A DNA stretch of 64,000 nucleotides from Collinsella sp. (GTDB taxonomy: Bacteria > Actinomycetota > Coriobacteriia > Coriobacteriales > Coriobacteriaceae): assembly GCA_019413955.1 (NCBI GenBank), contig DXMX01000001.1, positions 40,363 to 104,362 of the forward strand, written 5' to 3'. The stretch's first letter is position 1. Every line of letters begins with the position of its first letter. A model generated the notes under the pieces. That model was not told the origin of the DNA. It did no database searches and worked only from the letters and a program-made list of their open reading frames with translations. Positions 1-9,382 of the stretch are shown here, one piece after another. The translations under genes were made by a program, and so were the position numbers.

Positions 1-95
1 GCTCTCTGTGCGAGTCAGGACTGTCCGAGTAGGCGACTTCACATGCCGCCGTGCGACCGGGGCGAACACCCTTCAAAGATTTTCAAAAAAAGTTG

Positions 96-125
96 TTGAC
101 GCGCGCGTAACGACTCGTCTAATAT
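96..125 (+). promoter_or_regulatory. Promoter of the tRNA-Ile/Ala/Ile cluster
   Basis: TTGACG (96-101) and TAATAT (120-125) are separated by 18 bp and end about 15 bp before the first tRNA. Both match the sigma-70-type consensus well and no gene lies between. The stretch 1-95 shows no gene that I can support. Confidence 0.6.
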
Positions 126-139
126 ATCCCTTGCGCGAT

Positions 140-216
140 GGACCTGTAGCTCAGTTGGTTAGAGCGTCCGGCTGATAACCGGGAGGCCACAAGTTCGAAT
201 CTTGTCAGGTCCACCA
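140..216 (+). tRNA. tRNA-Ile (GAT)
   Basis: A full cloverleaf is readable. The 7-bp acceptor stem GGACCTG/CAGGTCC closes the molecule. The anticodon loop CTGATAA between CCGG/CCGG arms gives anticodon GAT, and the T-loop is TTCGAAT. The 3' CCA is encoded at 214-216. It differs from the second tRNA-Ile copy (364-440) by one base in the variable region (GGCCAC here, GGTCAC there). Confidence 0.97.
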
Positions 217-227
217 CTTTCTTTCGC

Positions 228-272
228 AATAAACACCCCAGCGAGAGCCGAGTCGCCGCTGGGGTGTTTATT
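228..272 (+). terminator. Perfect 16-bp hairpin between tRNA-Ile and tRNA-Ala
   Basis: AATAAACACCCCAGCG (228-243) pairs perfectly with 257-272 across a 13-nt loop. It lies 11 nt after one tRNA and 11 nt before the next, which leaves no room for a promoter in between. The T-tract is weak, so it may be a partial terminator or a processing hairpin rather than a full stop. Confidence 0.45.
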
Positions 273-283
273 ACTGTCTCCGT

Positions 284-359
284 GGGGGTTTAGCTCAGCT
301 GGGAGAGCGCGGGCTTTGCAAGCCTGAGGTCAGGGGTTCGATCCCCCTAACCTCCACCA
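284..359 (+). tRNA. tRNA-Ala (TGC)
   Basis: Acceptor stem GGGGGTT/AACCTCC (one G-U pair), a D-arm with AGCTCAGCTGGGAGAGC, anticodon loop CTTTGCAAG giving TGC, T-loop TTCGATC, and encoded CCA at 357-359. The tRNA-Ile/tRNA-Ala pair usually sits in the 16S-23S spacer, but no rRNA is present here. Confidence 0.97.
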
Positions 360-363
360 TGAT

Positions 364-440
364 GGACCTGTAGCTCAGTTGGTTAGAGCGTCCGGCTGAT
401 AACCGGGAGGTCACAAGTTCGAATCTTGTCAGGTCCACCA
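364..440 (+). tRNA. tRNA-Ile (GAT), second copy
   Basis: Same cloverleaf as the copy at 140-216 with a single base change in the variable region. The anticodon is GAT and CCA is encoded at 438-440. It follows tRNA-Ala by only 4 nt, so the two are probably one transcript. Confidence 0.97.
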
Positions 441-453
441 TCAAAACTGTGAA

Positions 454-487
454 GAGCCCTGGGGCATTGCCTCGGGGCTTTTTTCTT
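454..487 (+). terminator. Terminator of the tRNA cluster
   Basis: AGCCC(TG)GGGC...GCCTCGGGGCT forms a GC-rich hairpin followed by a run of T (TTTTTTCTT). It starts 13 nt after the last tRNA. Confidence 0.7.
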
Positions 488-598
488 GTCTGCGATAAAT
501 CTCATTTTGGTTTTGTGTGCTGTGCGAAAGTTTGGGTAGTATAGCTATTCAATGCGGCGGACTGCCGCGTGTTAACCGCTACGTACCGGAGGTGTTCC

Positions 599-1099
599 AT
601 GGTTCGTGTCGACATAGAGACCATCGTCATGGCCGCCGGTCCCGTGCCATCGCTTATCGTGCTTCGCGAGCGCTGCAGCAAATCGGACTCGCCCGCGCCA
701 CTGCGTTCCCTTTCCATTCAGACTGGTTCGTTTGAAGCTGCTGCCATCAGCCGCGGCATCGATAGCGGTCGCGCCGAGCGCCCGATTACCCATGACCTGT
801 TGCTCGATACTGTTGGTGCCCTGGGTGCCAAGCTCGAACGCATCGAAATCGTTCGCGCCGAGCCGCCCGTGTTTTACGCGACGGTTGTCGTGTTGGCCGA
901 TGGCAACGAGCATAAGATCGATGCGCGTCCGAGCGACGCCATCGCCCTCGCCGTACGCAGTAATGCCCCCATGTTCGTTGAAGACGACATCATGAATCGC
1001 CTGGGCACCGTTTCTGCCCATGCCGAGGAAGTCGACGACGAGCAAGAGTTCGAGAAGTTCGACGAGTTCGTCCATACGCTCTCCCCCGATGACTTCTAA
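599..1099 (+). CDS. Bifunctional nuclease (BFN/DUF151) family protein
   Basis: A protein of 166 residues, close to the usual length of the DUF151/BFN family. The C-terminal half carries the family pattern: a block YATVVVL.DG.EHKIDARPSDAIALAVR (about residues 98-127), in which the RPSDAIALA core is the hallmark, followed by an acidic tail EFEKFDEFVHTLSPDDF. Plant and bacterial members have been reported to have weak RNase/DNase activity; the cellular role is unsettled. I start at ATG 599 because GGAGGTG lies just upstream. An in-frame ATG at 569 has no ribosome binding site. The gene is first in a likely unit with the next two small genes. Confidence 0.8.
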   Translation: MVRVDIETIVMAAGPVPSLIVLRERCSKSDSPAPLRSLSIQTGSFEAAAISRGIDSGRAERPITHDLLLDTVGALGAKLERIEIVRAEPPVFYATVVVLADGNEHKIDARPSDAIALAVRSNAPMFVEDDIMNRLGTVSAHAEEVDDEQEFEKFDEFVHTLSPDDF

Positions 1100-1132
1100 A
1101 TGCGGGGCGTCCAGGCTGCGGAGCGTTCGCTG

Positions 1133-1489
1133 ATGGCCGGCGGTATGTCGGCTGAGGCGGCGACCATTGCGCGCGAGGCCCAGATGCGCTCGGAGGCTTC
1201 TGAGGCGGCTCGCATTGCCTATGTGACGCAGGCCCGCACGCTTCGCGAACGCCGCGGCTCGTTTATCAAGATGGTTGTCGTCTCCGCCCTTGTCGCGGCA
1301 ATCTGTTCGCGCCTTCGTGGTACAGTTGGTGCGCTTGGGTTTTCGATCTCTACGGGCCTTATGATCTGGGGCGTGGTCGATGCGGTCATGCTGACCAGTC
1401 AGATCAAGGTACTCGACAAGCGCGCGATGGATATGATGCGCGCCCGCGACGCTGCCGCTAAGATCGCTGCTGAGGCACAAGAACTGTAA
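1133..1489 (+). CDS. Small membrane protein, unknown function
   Basis: 118 residues. The N-terminal third is Ala/Glu/Arg-rich and predicted helical, probably coiled coil. It is followed by a hydrophobic stretch (about residues 45-85) long enough for one or two membrane segments, then a charged, alanine-rich helical tail. I chose ATG 1133 because GGAG sits 9 nt upstream; an in-frame ATG at 1100, directly after the previous stop, has no ribosome binding site. I recognise no family. Tight spacing suggests co-transcription with the BFN-family gene. Confidence 0.55.
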   Translation: MAGGMSAEAATIAREAQMRSEASEAARIAYVTQARTLRERRGSFIKMVVVSALVAAICSRLRGTVGALGFSISTGLMIWGVVDAVMLTSQIKVLDKRAMDMMRARDAAAKIAAEAQEL

Positions 1490-1519
1490 CGACGCCAGAC
1501 TCGATGGGAAGGTCTAAAG

Positions 1520-1969
1520 ATGGCACAGGATATGCAGGACGCCGGTAACGTCTCCGCCGAGCTCGACGCCATGGTGTGCGATCTGATCGGCGCGTTCTTG
1601 GACGACCTTGCCGCCGGTGAAAACCCTGGCGTGGTCGTGGCAATTGAGGACGCCGCTTCCAACCGTTATCTGGCGGCGCTCGACGAGGACGGCGAAGAGG
1701 CGTGCCTCGAGGCGGCCACCAACTTTATCTCCGAGCACAAGATGGGTCTTAAGGACGAGGGCCTGGGCCGTATCGCTCGCTATGCCATCGGCTACACCGG
1801 CTGCGTCGAGATTGACGGCGGCTATCACGATGCTCTGCTCGTGAGCTTCTTCGAAACCACGCTCGAGAGCGGTTTTTCGGCATATGTGCTGTATGAGGGC
1901 ATGGGCGCCGGCGATGGTTTTATGTGGAGCGACCCTGAACCTGCAGGTGAGGAAACCCCTCTCATCTAA
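1520..1969 (+). CDS. Hypothetical acidic cytoplasmic protein
   Basis: 149 residues, acidic, with no signal peptide or membrane segment. GGGAAGG precedes ATG 1520. Patterns such as EDAASNRYLAALDEDGEEA and GYHDALLVSFFETTLESG suggest a compact alpha/beta domain, but I do not recognise the family. It lies 30 nt after the small membrane protein and 117 nt before typA, which has its own AT-richer upstream region, so it likely ends the first unit. Confidence 0.6.
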   Translation: MAQDMQDAGNVSAELDAMVCDLIGAFLDDLAAGENPGVVVAIEDAASNRYLAALDEDGEEACLEAATNFISEHKMGLKDEGLGRIARYAIGYTGCVEIDGGYHDALLVSFFETTLESGFSAYVLYEGMGAGDGFMWSDPEPAGEETPLI

Positions 1970-2086
1970 AATCGCTAAAATAAACGAGTTTTCGGTAAAA
2001 GGCTCAATATTCCCGCCGAGCGTTGCATTGCTGGGTGGGTCGCATACGCGTGCCGGTTGTATATAGATAGAAGATAGGGGAACTAC

Positions 2087-3925
<1,839 letters not shown>

Positions 3926-3953
3926 GCGCTGGGCTTTATAACGTCTAACAAGA

Positions 3954-3987
3954 AAGGGCGCCGACCGTAATGGTCGGCGCCCTTTTT
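3954..3987. terminator. Terminator after typA
   Basis: AAGGGCGCCGACC / GGTCGGCGCCCTT forms a 13-bp perfect stem with loop GTAAT, followed by TTTTT. It lies between the convergent typA and the minus-strand bactofilin-like gene and could serve typA mainly. Confidence 0.85.
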
Positions 3988-4016
3988 GGTGCAAGGGGAT
4001 TTAGCTGGTCTGCATT

Positions 4017-4045
4017 GCCACAAAGGTGCTTGGCCCCTTTGTGGC
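4017..4045. repeat. GGGGACAG-type palindrome (CCACAAAGG family), divergent copy
   Basis: GCCACAAAGG...CCTTTGTGGC is an inverted repeat around GTGCTTGGCCC. The arms match the copies at 49771, 51381, 53603 and 60643, but the core has drifted (TGGCCCC instead of TGTCCCC). Confidence 0.7.
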
Positions 4046-4054
4046 GGTTGGCGG

Positions 4055-5200
4055 CTAAGCGGTGGGGAGTTCTGGCGTGTTAGCCGACTGCTGCGGTTTG
4101 AGGTGGGCGTTGCGCCAGATGATTTGGATGATGTAGCCGAGTGCAAAGATGAAGGCCACGCCGCTGATGAAGTCGCCTACGAGGGGAAGCCCCGTGAGGG
4201 CGCCGGCGATCACGCCGCCGATGGCTGCCATGGCGTAGCGGTTTTGGCTGTGTCCGACCATGCGGGCGATCGCACACCCCGCAAAGGCACTCGACACCAG
4301 CGCGATGCCAATAACACCGCACATGAGGGCTCCGGCAAGCGACAGACCAGCGATAGAGATAATTAGCAGCAGGACGGCGGGGACGATAGCAATCGTGCCC
4401 AGAAGACCGCTCACCCACAGGGGCATGGGGCGCTGGTGGAGCATACCGGCGGCGCTGGCAGTCGCACGCGGAAAGACGAGCTCGAGCAGCAGAGCGACAA
4501 AGCAGGTCGAGAGTGCCGCGGCGACGATACCGCCGATGACATCGTTAACGGTGGAAGTATCCTCGTTCTCGGTGCGGTCGATCTTGAGTGCGCCGACCTC
4601 GGCTCCCGCGGCGCGCTCGGGGTCCTCGGAGACGTGCGCGTTCACGGTGCCGGTGATGTGGGCGTTCTTGCCCAGGATGAGCTTGTCGGCCCAAACCTCG
4701 ACATCGCCCTCGACGGTGCCATCGATGGTCACCGTGTTGCCCGCAAGCGCTGCCGACTTGGTAGAGCCGCGCAGGGCAACCGTCTCGCCTATCGCATAGA
4801 AACAGTTGGCGGTGCTACCGGTGTTGAGCACAACGTGCTGGCCGGCCACCGTGACGCTGCCATCAACCGTGGTCTTGGCGATGTCGATGGTGCGCGCCGC
4901 CAGGCGAATAGCGCCGCCTACGGTGCAGTCGCGAATCGATAGGCTCTCGCCCGCCGCGATAATATCGCGGCCGATGGAGGCATCGTCCAAGTTGAGGGCC
5001 TGGCCGGCCCAGTACAGGTCACCATCGACGCCGGACGGATTGGCGTCATTGTCGGTCGCAAGTACGTTGCCTGCGGTGTCCGTGCCGGCGAACGACGCCG
5101 TGGGAAGTGCGGTGAGCGCGAGCGCGATGAGCGCGAACAGGATGGTGATGCGGCCCCATGCTTTACGGCGCTGGGTCAACGGGAATTGATTACAGGGCAT
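4055..5200 (-). CDS. Membrane protein with bactofilin-like beta-helical domain
   Basis: 381 residues. An N-terminal hydrophobic signal or anchor (about residues 15-40, ending near LPTASFAG) precedes a domain of about 170 residues of short repeats such as VDGSVTVAGQHVVLN, ALAGNTVTIDGTVEGDVEVWADKLILG. These are typical of bactofilin / polymer-forming right-handed beta-helices. The C-terminal third has about four hydrophobic segments. Such proteins may scaffold envelope structures, but the exact role is unknown. ATG 5200 was chosen because GAAGGA precedes it; an ATG 16 codons upstream lacks a ribosome binding site. The gene is convergent with typA and stands alone. Confidence 0.75.
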   Translation of the reverse strand: MPCNQFPLTQRRKAWGRITILFALIALALTALPTASFAGTDTAGNVLATDNDANPSGVDGDLYWAGQALNLDDASIGRDIIAAGESLSIRDCTVGGAIRLAARTIDIAKTTVDGSVTVAGQHVVLNTGSTANCFYAIGETVALRGSTKSAALAGNTVTIDGTVEGDVEVWADKLILGKNAHITGTVNAHVSEDPERAAGAEVGALKIDRTENEDTSTVNDVIGGIVAAALSTCFVALLLELVFPRATASAAGMLHQRPMPLWVSGLLGTIAIVPAVLLLIISIAGLSLAGALMCGVIGIALVSSAFAGCAIARMVGHSQNRYAMAAIGGVIAGALTGLPLVGDFISGVAFIFALGYIIQIIWRNAHLKPQQSANTPELPTA

Positions 5201-5306
5201 AGTGAATCCTTCGTTAGATGCTCGATATGCATCTAACAGGGTACCCAACGCGTGGGCGCTCTAAAAGAACCTCTCGGTTGCATTTCGAGGGGTTGTGTCG
5301 TGCTGC

Positions 5307-5996
5307 CTACTTTTTACGGTGCAAAAAGCGCGCGATGTCTTCTTCGGTGGGGCTTTTGATGTCAAAGCGCAGCGAGAGCCAGCGCAGGCCCATGGTCACG
5401 ACAACGCATACGACCAGCGCGGCGACATTGCTCATGATGCCGCTCATAACGAGACACACATAGCTTGTCGATCCGGCGATGGCGGCGATGGCATAAAAGT
5501 TAGTACGTTGGAAAATGCCCGGAACCACGCCCATAAAGCCGTCGCGCAACATGCCGCCGCCCACCGCGGTAAAAAAGCCCATCATGATGCACACCGCCGG
5601 CGCAAAGCCGTAGACAAGCGCCTTGTCCGCTCCGGTGGCGGCATAGATGCCGACCGAGATGATGTCGAGCAGGGGGATGAGTTTTTCGGGCTTGTCGACG
5701 ATTGCCGGGAAAATATAGATGATGGCTGCCGTGGCAATGGAAAGCGGCAGCGCCATCGGCTGGTTGAGGATGTAGACGTTGCCCACCTGCAGCGTCATAT
5801 CGCGCAAAAGGCCGCCGCCCAGGCCGCAGACCACCGCGAGCGCGACCGCGCCCACCAGGTCGAGCTTGTGCTCGCGCGCAACCAGTACACCCGAGATCGA
5901 TGCAGCGACAACAGCGAACATCTCGAGCCAAAAGGGGATAGCGACCATGGCATCAGAGGCATGTGGGGTAACGGTCATAGCGGCGGCGACGGGCAA
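5307..5996 (-). CDS. TRIC/UPF0126 family membrane channel (YicG/YadS-like)
   Basis: 229 residues with about seven hydrophobic helices and the duplicated glycine-rich motifs of the family: CGLGGGLLRDMTL in the first half and TAVGGGMLRDGFMG in the second. Prokaryotic members form trimeric potassium channels; some are annotated as glycine transporters. I take the TTG at 5996, since AAAGGA sits 7 nt upstream. The next ATG (5978) has no ribosome binding site, and the longer open frame back to 6161 starts inside the palindromic repeat at 6128-6195, so it is unlikely to be coding there. Confidence 0.85.
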   Translation of the reverse strand: MPVAAAMTVTPHASDAMVAIPFWLEMFAVVAASISGVLVAREHKLDLVGAVALAVVCGLGGGLLRDMTLQVGNVYILNQPMALPLSIATAAIIYIFPAIVDKPEKLIPLLDIISVGIYAATGADKALVYGFAPAVCIMMGFFTAVGGGMLRDGFMGVVPGIFQRTNFYAIAAIAGSTSYVCLVMSGIMSNVAALVVCVVVTMGLRWLSLRFDIKSPTEEDIARFLHRKK

Positions 5997-6300
5997 GATG
6001 GGGTCCTTTGGGTTACGGATTTTGACAATGCCCGTACATAGTACATGTTCGGCGCCGATTGCGACCCTATTGCTCGGCAAACGGTCGGGACTGGATGCGG
6101 GCGTGGCGTTGTTGGAATGCCGGGGGTCCAAAACGTGTACGTCAGCCTCCAAAAACGACATTTTTCGGCATCTTTTGAGGGTGACGTACGCGTTTGCATA
6201 TCATGCGCGGCATGCATGAGTCGATTTACTCACATCCAGTATATTTCCCCACTTCAACGGACATAAGAGTTGGGTATCGGCTCAAAGCGAGAGGTCATCA
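5997..6300. other. Intergenic region, 304 bp
   Basis: Divergent region between the TRIC gene and the nuclease-like gene. It holds the palindromic repeat at 6128-6195, and no tRNA or further gene. GAGAGG at about 6289-6294 serves the downstream gene. Confidence 0.6.
6128..6195. repeat. GTACGTCA-palindrome, copy 1
   Basis: Arms AACGTGTACGTCAGCCTCC and (reverse complement) near-identical sequence at 6175-6195 surround an 18-nt centre ACGACATTTTTCGGCATC. A second copy lies at 7330-7397, on the other side of the nuclease-like gene. The centres of the two copies match best when one is reverse complemented. Confidence 0.8.
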
Positions 6301-7308
6301 ATGGATACCCCTGTTCTCATTTCGCATAAAACCGCACGGCTCGTTCATCATGCACCTCAGAATTTGGTGCAGCCTCTCGCACAACGCGACTACCAGATAG
6401 GCGCACGAGGCATCTCCACCCAGCAACGCGTTGCGCGCATACGACAAGCCCTTACCGACTGCGGCATTCCGCCCGATATGCTCAAGACTATCGACATCTC
6501 GGTTGTATTCGAATTCGAGCGAATTCGAACCAAAGGCGTCATCTGCCACATTCTTGGACAAAATCTTCCCTACGAGCATATTGACGAGTTGACGCCCGGA
6601 ATCTTCATCACCGACGAAGCCTTCACCTTCGTGCTCGCTGCCGAGTGGATGGATAGGATCGAATACCTCGAATACGGCTATGAAGTTTGCGGCGATTATC
6701 GCATGGGGCTCAATCCCGCCGACCCTTATACCGAGCAACCAGCCACCGCGTCCAAGGAACAAATTACCGAGCTGCTCGATATGCACCCCGGCAAACCCGG
6801 TGCCACACGCGCGCGACTCGCACTCAGACATATCTACGACCATTCTGCCTCGCCTATGGAGACCGCTTCGGCAATCGCCCTCTCGCTCCCAACAAGCGAA
6901 GGCGGTGTTGGCATTCGAGGCATCGAGCTCAACAAACCGCTTGAAATCCCTCAACGTCTTTGGCACTGCGCCAAAGCTCGAACGCTCAAAATCGACACGC
7001 TCGTTACCTATAAGCGCAGGGAGCTCGGTATTGAATATAAGGGCGGCTTTCACGATGAGTTCGAGCGCAAGGGAGCAGATGCGGAACGAGAGGCCGTTCT
7101 CGCCCAAATGGGATATCGAATCGTTACGCTCACTTCGGCTCAGTTCGGCAGCCAGCTTGCCTTTCACCGTGCCATGAACAACATTCGCGAAGCACTCGGC
7201 ATGCCTCGATGCACCGATACCGAGTACCAACGAAAGCAAAATGAACTGCGCAAGGCACTTATCCGCAACTGGAAGAGCGTACAAGGCGAAGAGACGCTTA
7301 TCGAGTAG
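6301..7308 (+). CDS. PD-(D/E)xK endonuclease-like protein (DUF559-like C-terminus)
   Basis: 335 residues. The C-terminal third fits the DUF559/Vsr-like nuclease fold: D232 (KIDTL), then the E245-Y-K247 pair (GIEYKGGFH) and the helix DAEREAVLAQMGYRIVTLTSAQF. These give the D...ExK catalytic set. The N-terminal about 200 residues resemble the DNA-binding part of actinobacterial AbiEi-like proteins only loosely. Function is not established; a defence or toxin role is possible. It is monocistronic and flanked 105 bp upstream and 21 bp downstream by two copies of one palindrome, which looks like a cassette. Its base composition is less GC-biased than that of its neighbours. Confidence 0.6.
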   Translation: MDTPVLISHKTARLVHHAPQNLVQPLAQRDYQIGARGISTQQRVARIRQALTDCGIPPDMLKTIDISVVFEFERIRTKGVICHILGQNLPYEHIDELTPGIFITDEAFTFVLAAEWMDRIEYLEYGYEVCGDYRMGLNPADPYTEQPATASKEQITELLDMHPGKPGATRARLALRHIYDHSASPMETASAIALSLPTSEGGVGIRGIELNKPLEIPQRLWHCAKARTLKIDTLVTYKRRELGIEYKGGFHDEFERKGADAEREAVLAQMGYRIVTLTSAQFGSQLAFHRAMNNIREALGMPRCTDTEYQRKQNELRKALIRNWKSVQGEETLIE

Positions 7309-7329
7309 CGTCGCTCCCACGAGCCCGAT

Positions 7330-7397
7330 CCAAACGTGTACGTCAGCCTCCAAAGATGTCGAAAATTGTCGGTTTTGGAGGGTGACGTACATGTTTT
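7330..7397. repeat. GTACGTCA-palindrome, copy 2
   Basis: AAACGTGTACGTCAGCCTCC at the left and GGAGGGTGACGTACATGTTT at the right pair with two mismatches around centre AAAGATGTCGAAAATTGTCGGTTTT. It ends about 100 bp before the tRNA-Ser gene. Confidence 0.8.
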
Positions 7398-7460
7398 TGG
7401 TGAGGGGCGGGCTCGAATCTCTCCTCCTTCGCCGTGTTTGTTTGTAAGGGACTCAAAACA

Positions 7461-7487
7461 AAAAAGCTCCCATTCTCGGGAGCTTTC
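7461..7487 (-). terminator. Terminator of tRNA-Ser (CGA)
   Basis: On the minus strand AAAGCTCCCG/AGAAT/GGGAGCTTTTTTG forms a stem followed by a T run, directly downstream of the tRNA-Ser gene. Confidence 0.75.
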
Positions 7488-7497
7488 TCAACCAAAA

Positions 7498-7588
7498 TGG
7501 CGGAGGAGGAGGGATTCGAACCCTCGTGACCTTATACAGGCCAAACGGTTTTCGAGACCGCCGCATTCAACCACTCTGCCACCCCTCC
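7498..7588 (-). tRNA. tRNA-Ser (CGA)
   Basis: The reverse complement starts GGAGGGGTGGCAGAGTGG and ends CTCCTCCG followed by an encoded CCA (7498-7500). The anticodon loop CTCGAAA gives CGA. A long variable arm (about 18 nt) and the discriminator G are typical of serine tRNAs. Confidence 0.96.
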
Positions 7589-7596
7589 GCGTGGGG

Positions 7597-7632
7597 TAAA
7601 AACAAAGCAGGCTCGAAGGCCTGCTTTGGAAT
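7597..7632 (-). terminator. Terminator of tRNA-Ser (GGA)
   Basis: On the minus strand AAAGCAGGC/CTTCGA/GCCTGCTTT is followed by GTTTTT. It separates the two serine tRNA genes, so each has its own terminator. Confidence 0.75.
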
Positions 7633-7636
7633 TAAC

Positions 7637-7727
7637 TGGCGGAGAGTCAGGGATTTGAACCCTGGAGACGCTTTTGACGCCTACACGATTTCCAATCGTG
7701 CTCCTTCGGCCACTCGGACAACTCTCC
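7637..7727 (-). tRNA. tRNA-Ser (GGA)
   Basis: The reverse complement starts GGAGAGTTGTCCGAGTGGCC. The anticodon arm CACGATT-GGA-AATCGTG gives anticodon GGA. The long variable arm and discriminator G fit serine; CCA is encoded at 7637-7639. Confidence 0.96.
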
Positions 7728-7743
7728 GTTAAATGCGAAAGTC

Positions 7744-7771
7744 AGTATACACGAGGAATCGCAAAGTGCAA
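7744..7771 (-). promoter_or_regulatory. Promoter of the two tRNA-Ser genes
   Basis: On the minus strand TTGCAC (7766-7771) and TATACT (7744-7749) are 16 bp apart, about 17 bp upstream of tRNA-Ser (GGA). Confidence 0.65.
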
Positions 7772-8233
7772 ACAGAAAAGTTGGCATTTTTTAAAACGCT
7801 CGGCCGCGCTTGGCGTTGCAGTGGGGTTTGAGGTGCCAAAAAAAACGGCTTCCGACCAGCGTGGTTGATCAACTCAATTGTTCAAAAGGGGTATTCATAA
7901 GCGACTTGGCAATGAATTTAAAAATCTTTGGGTGGTGCTGTGGACCACTGGTATGCATTTTGCGACCACAGCCTTGTGCCCGTTGACCTGTGGCTTGGCT
8001 CAGCTTGTCCCCACGGCACCGTATCGTGTCCACAGATTCGTCAAGCTTTTGGTAAGCATTTGGTTGGAATGCGCATGAAACGTCGTGCGAGTATGGGCAT
8101 ATGTGGAGGTCATGAGGTTGTAGCTGCAAATTCTTGCAGCCTAGGAGGTTGAAAGATATTATTACCAAGTCTTTTCCTGCTTCAGGCGCACCTTCACGAC
8201 CTGAAGCCACATTTGCCCAGAGGAGGTGACAAT
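7772..8233. other. Gene-free leader region before rpsF
   Basis: About 460 bp without a convincing gene; open frames here lack ribosome binding sites and family features. It must contain the promoter and mRNA leader of rpsF. CTTCAGGC...GACCTGAAG (about 8181-8205) can form a hairpin just ahead of the ribosome binding site, where the S6:S18 autoregulatory motif is found in many bacteria; I cannot confirm that motif. The stretch 7868-7925 is AT-rich, followed by several TGTGG/CCACA blocks (see findings). Confidence 0.5.
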
Positions 8234-8527
8234 ATGAAGGCTTATGAACTGCTGTTCTTTGTTGACCCGTCGCTCGACCCCGAGACTCGTCTCGCTGTTA
8301 TGAAGCGTATCGATACCACGATCGCTGAGGGCGCTGGCAAGGTCGACTCCGTTGACGAGTGGGGCAAGCGCAAGCTCGCCTACGAGATCAACGACCTCAC
8401 CGATGGTGACTACACCCTCATCAACTTCCACGCAGATCCTACCCAGATCGCCGAGCTTGATCGCGTCCTGCGCATCACCGACGCTGTGGTCCGCCACATG
8501 ATCGTCCGTCGCGACGACCAGGAGTAA
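8234..8527 (+). CDS. rpsF: 30S ribosomal protein S6
   Basis: 97 residues, a normal length for S6. The start MKAYELLFFVDP is the family's conserved first strand, and WGKRKLAYEIND plus YTLINFHAD match its core. S6 binds S18 on the 30S platform. The start is ATG 8234, 7 nt after GAGGAGGTG; a more upstream ATG (8213) overlaps that site. It leads the rpsF-ssb-rpsR-rplI cluster, a standard bacterial order. Confidence 0.98.
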   Translation: MKAYELLFFVDPSLDPETRLAVMKRIDTTIAEGAGKVDSVDEWGKRKLAYEINDLTDGDYTLINFHADPTQIAELDRVLRITDAVVRHMIVRRDDQE

Positions 8528-8575
8528 GACTGTCGTTTTGGACTGGGCTTGTGCCCCAAGAGGAAGTAGTGAGTT

Positions 8576-9028
8576 ATGAGCATCAATCGAGTGAACATCA
8601 CCGGTAACCTCACCCGCGATCCCGAGCTGCGCGCCACCGCCGGCGGAACCCAGGTTCTGTCCTTTGGCGTCGCCGTGAACGATCGTCGCCGCAACGCGCA
8701 GACTGGCGAGTGGGAGGACTATCCCAACTTTGTCGACTGCACCATGTTCGGCACCCGCGCCGAGGCCGTGAGCCGTTTCCTGGCAAAGGGAAACAAGGTC
8801 GCGATCGAGGGCAAGCTGCGCTACAGCTCTTGGGAGCGCGACGGTCAGCGCAGGAGCAAGCTTGAGGTCATCGTCGATGAGATCGAGTTTATGAGCTCCC
8901 GTGGTGGCCAGGGTGGCTACGATCAGGGCGGTTACGCCCCCGCAGCTCCCGCGCCCGCAGCACGTCCTGCCGCACCGGTGGCTACGCCGCCCGCGGTCGA
9001 CGTCTACGATGAGGACATCCCGTTCTAG
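8576..9028 (+). CDS. ssb: Single-stranded DNA-binding protein
   Basis: 150 residues. The OB fold (about residues 1-108) begins MSINRVNITGNLTRDPELR, the standard SSB start. It is followed by a Gly/Gln/Ala/Pro-rich linker and the acidic tail YDEDIPF, which binds partner proteins in replication and repair. It lies between the S6 and S18 genes, as in most bacteria. AGGAAG at about 8560 is the ribosome binding site. Confidence 0.98.
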   Translation: MSINRVNITGNLTRDPELRATAGGTQVLSFGVAVNDRRRNAQTGEWEDYPNFVDCTMFGTRAEAVSRFLAKGNKVAIEGKLRYSSWERDGQRRSKLEVIVDEIEFMSSRGGQGGYDQGGYAPAAPAPAARPAAPVATPPAVDVYDEDIPF

Positions 9029-9100
9029 GGGTTGTTCACCTATTTTTGAGTGAGAGGCGGCTTCGGTTCGCCGAAGTTGCCAAATGAAAGGTATTTTGAC

Positions 9101-9367
9101 ATGGCTAATGATTTTTCTGCACGTCAGCCGCGTCGTAAGTACTGCCAGTTCTGCAAGGAGAACACTGAGTTCATTGACTATAAGGACACTCAGCTTCTCC
9201 GTAAGTACATGACCGACCGTGGCAAGATCAAGCCCCGTCGCGTCACTGGCGCTTGCACGCAGCATCAGCATGACATCGCCAACGCCATCAAGCGCGCCCG
9301 CGAGATGGCTCTCCTGCCGTACACCGTCCCCGTGGTTTCCTCTCGTGGCAACCGCGACCGCGGCTAA
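9101..9367 (+). CDS. rpsR: 30S ribosomal protein S18
   Basis: 88 residues. [10 protein letters not shown] and the block [27 protein letters not shown] are diagnostic for S18; the paired cysteines near the N-terminus are the potential zinc-binding type. It pairs with S6 on the small subunit. ATG 9101 follows GAAAGG; the long open frame further upstream has no ribosome binding site. It is co-transcribed with ssb and rplI. Confidence 0.98.
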   Translation: MANDFSARQPRRKYCQFCKENTEFIDYKDTQLLRKYMTDRGKIKPRRVTGACTQHQHDIANAIKRAREMALLPYTVPVVSSRGNRDRG

Positions 9368-9382
9368 GAAGGGAGACGCATC

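Noticed and set aside
6298..7392. A 364-codon frame antisense to the nuclease-like gene
   Set aside because: It starts inside the palindrome at 7330-7397 and has no motifs, whereas the plus-strand frame carries the D...ExK site and a ribosome binding site.
7878..8152. Two short plus-strand frames upstream of rpsF
   Set aside because: No ribosome binding site at the starts, no family similarity, and the region is the rpsF leader.
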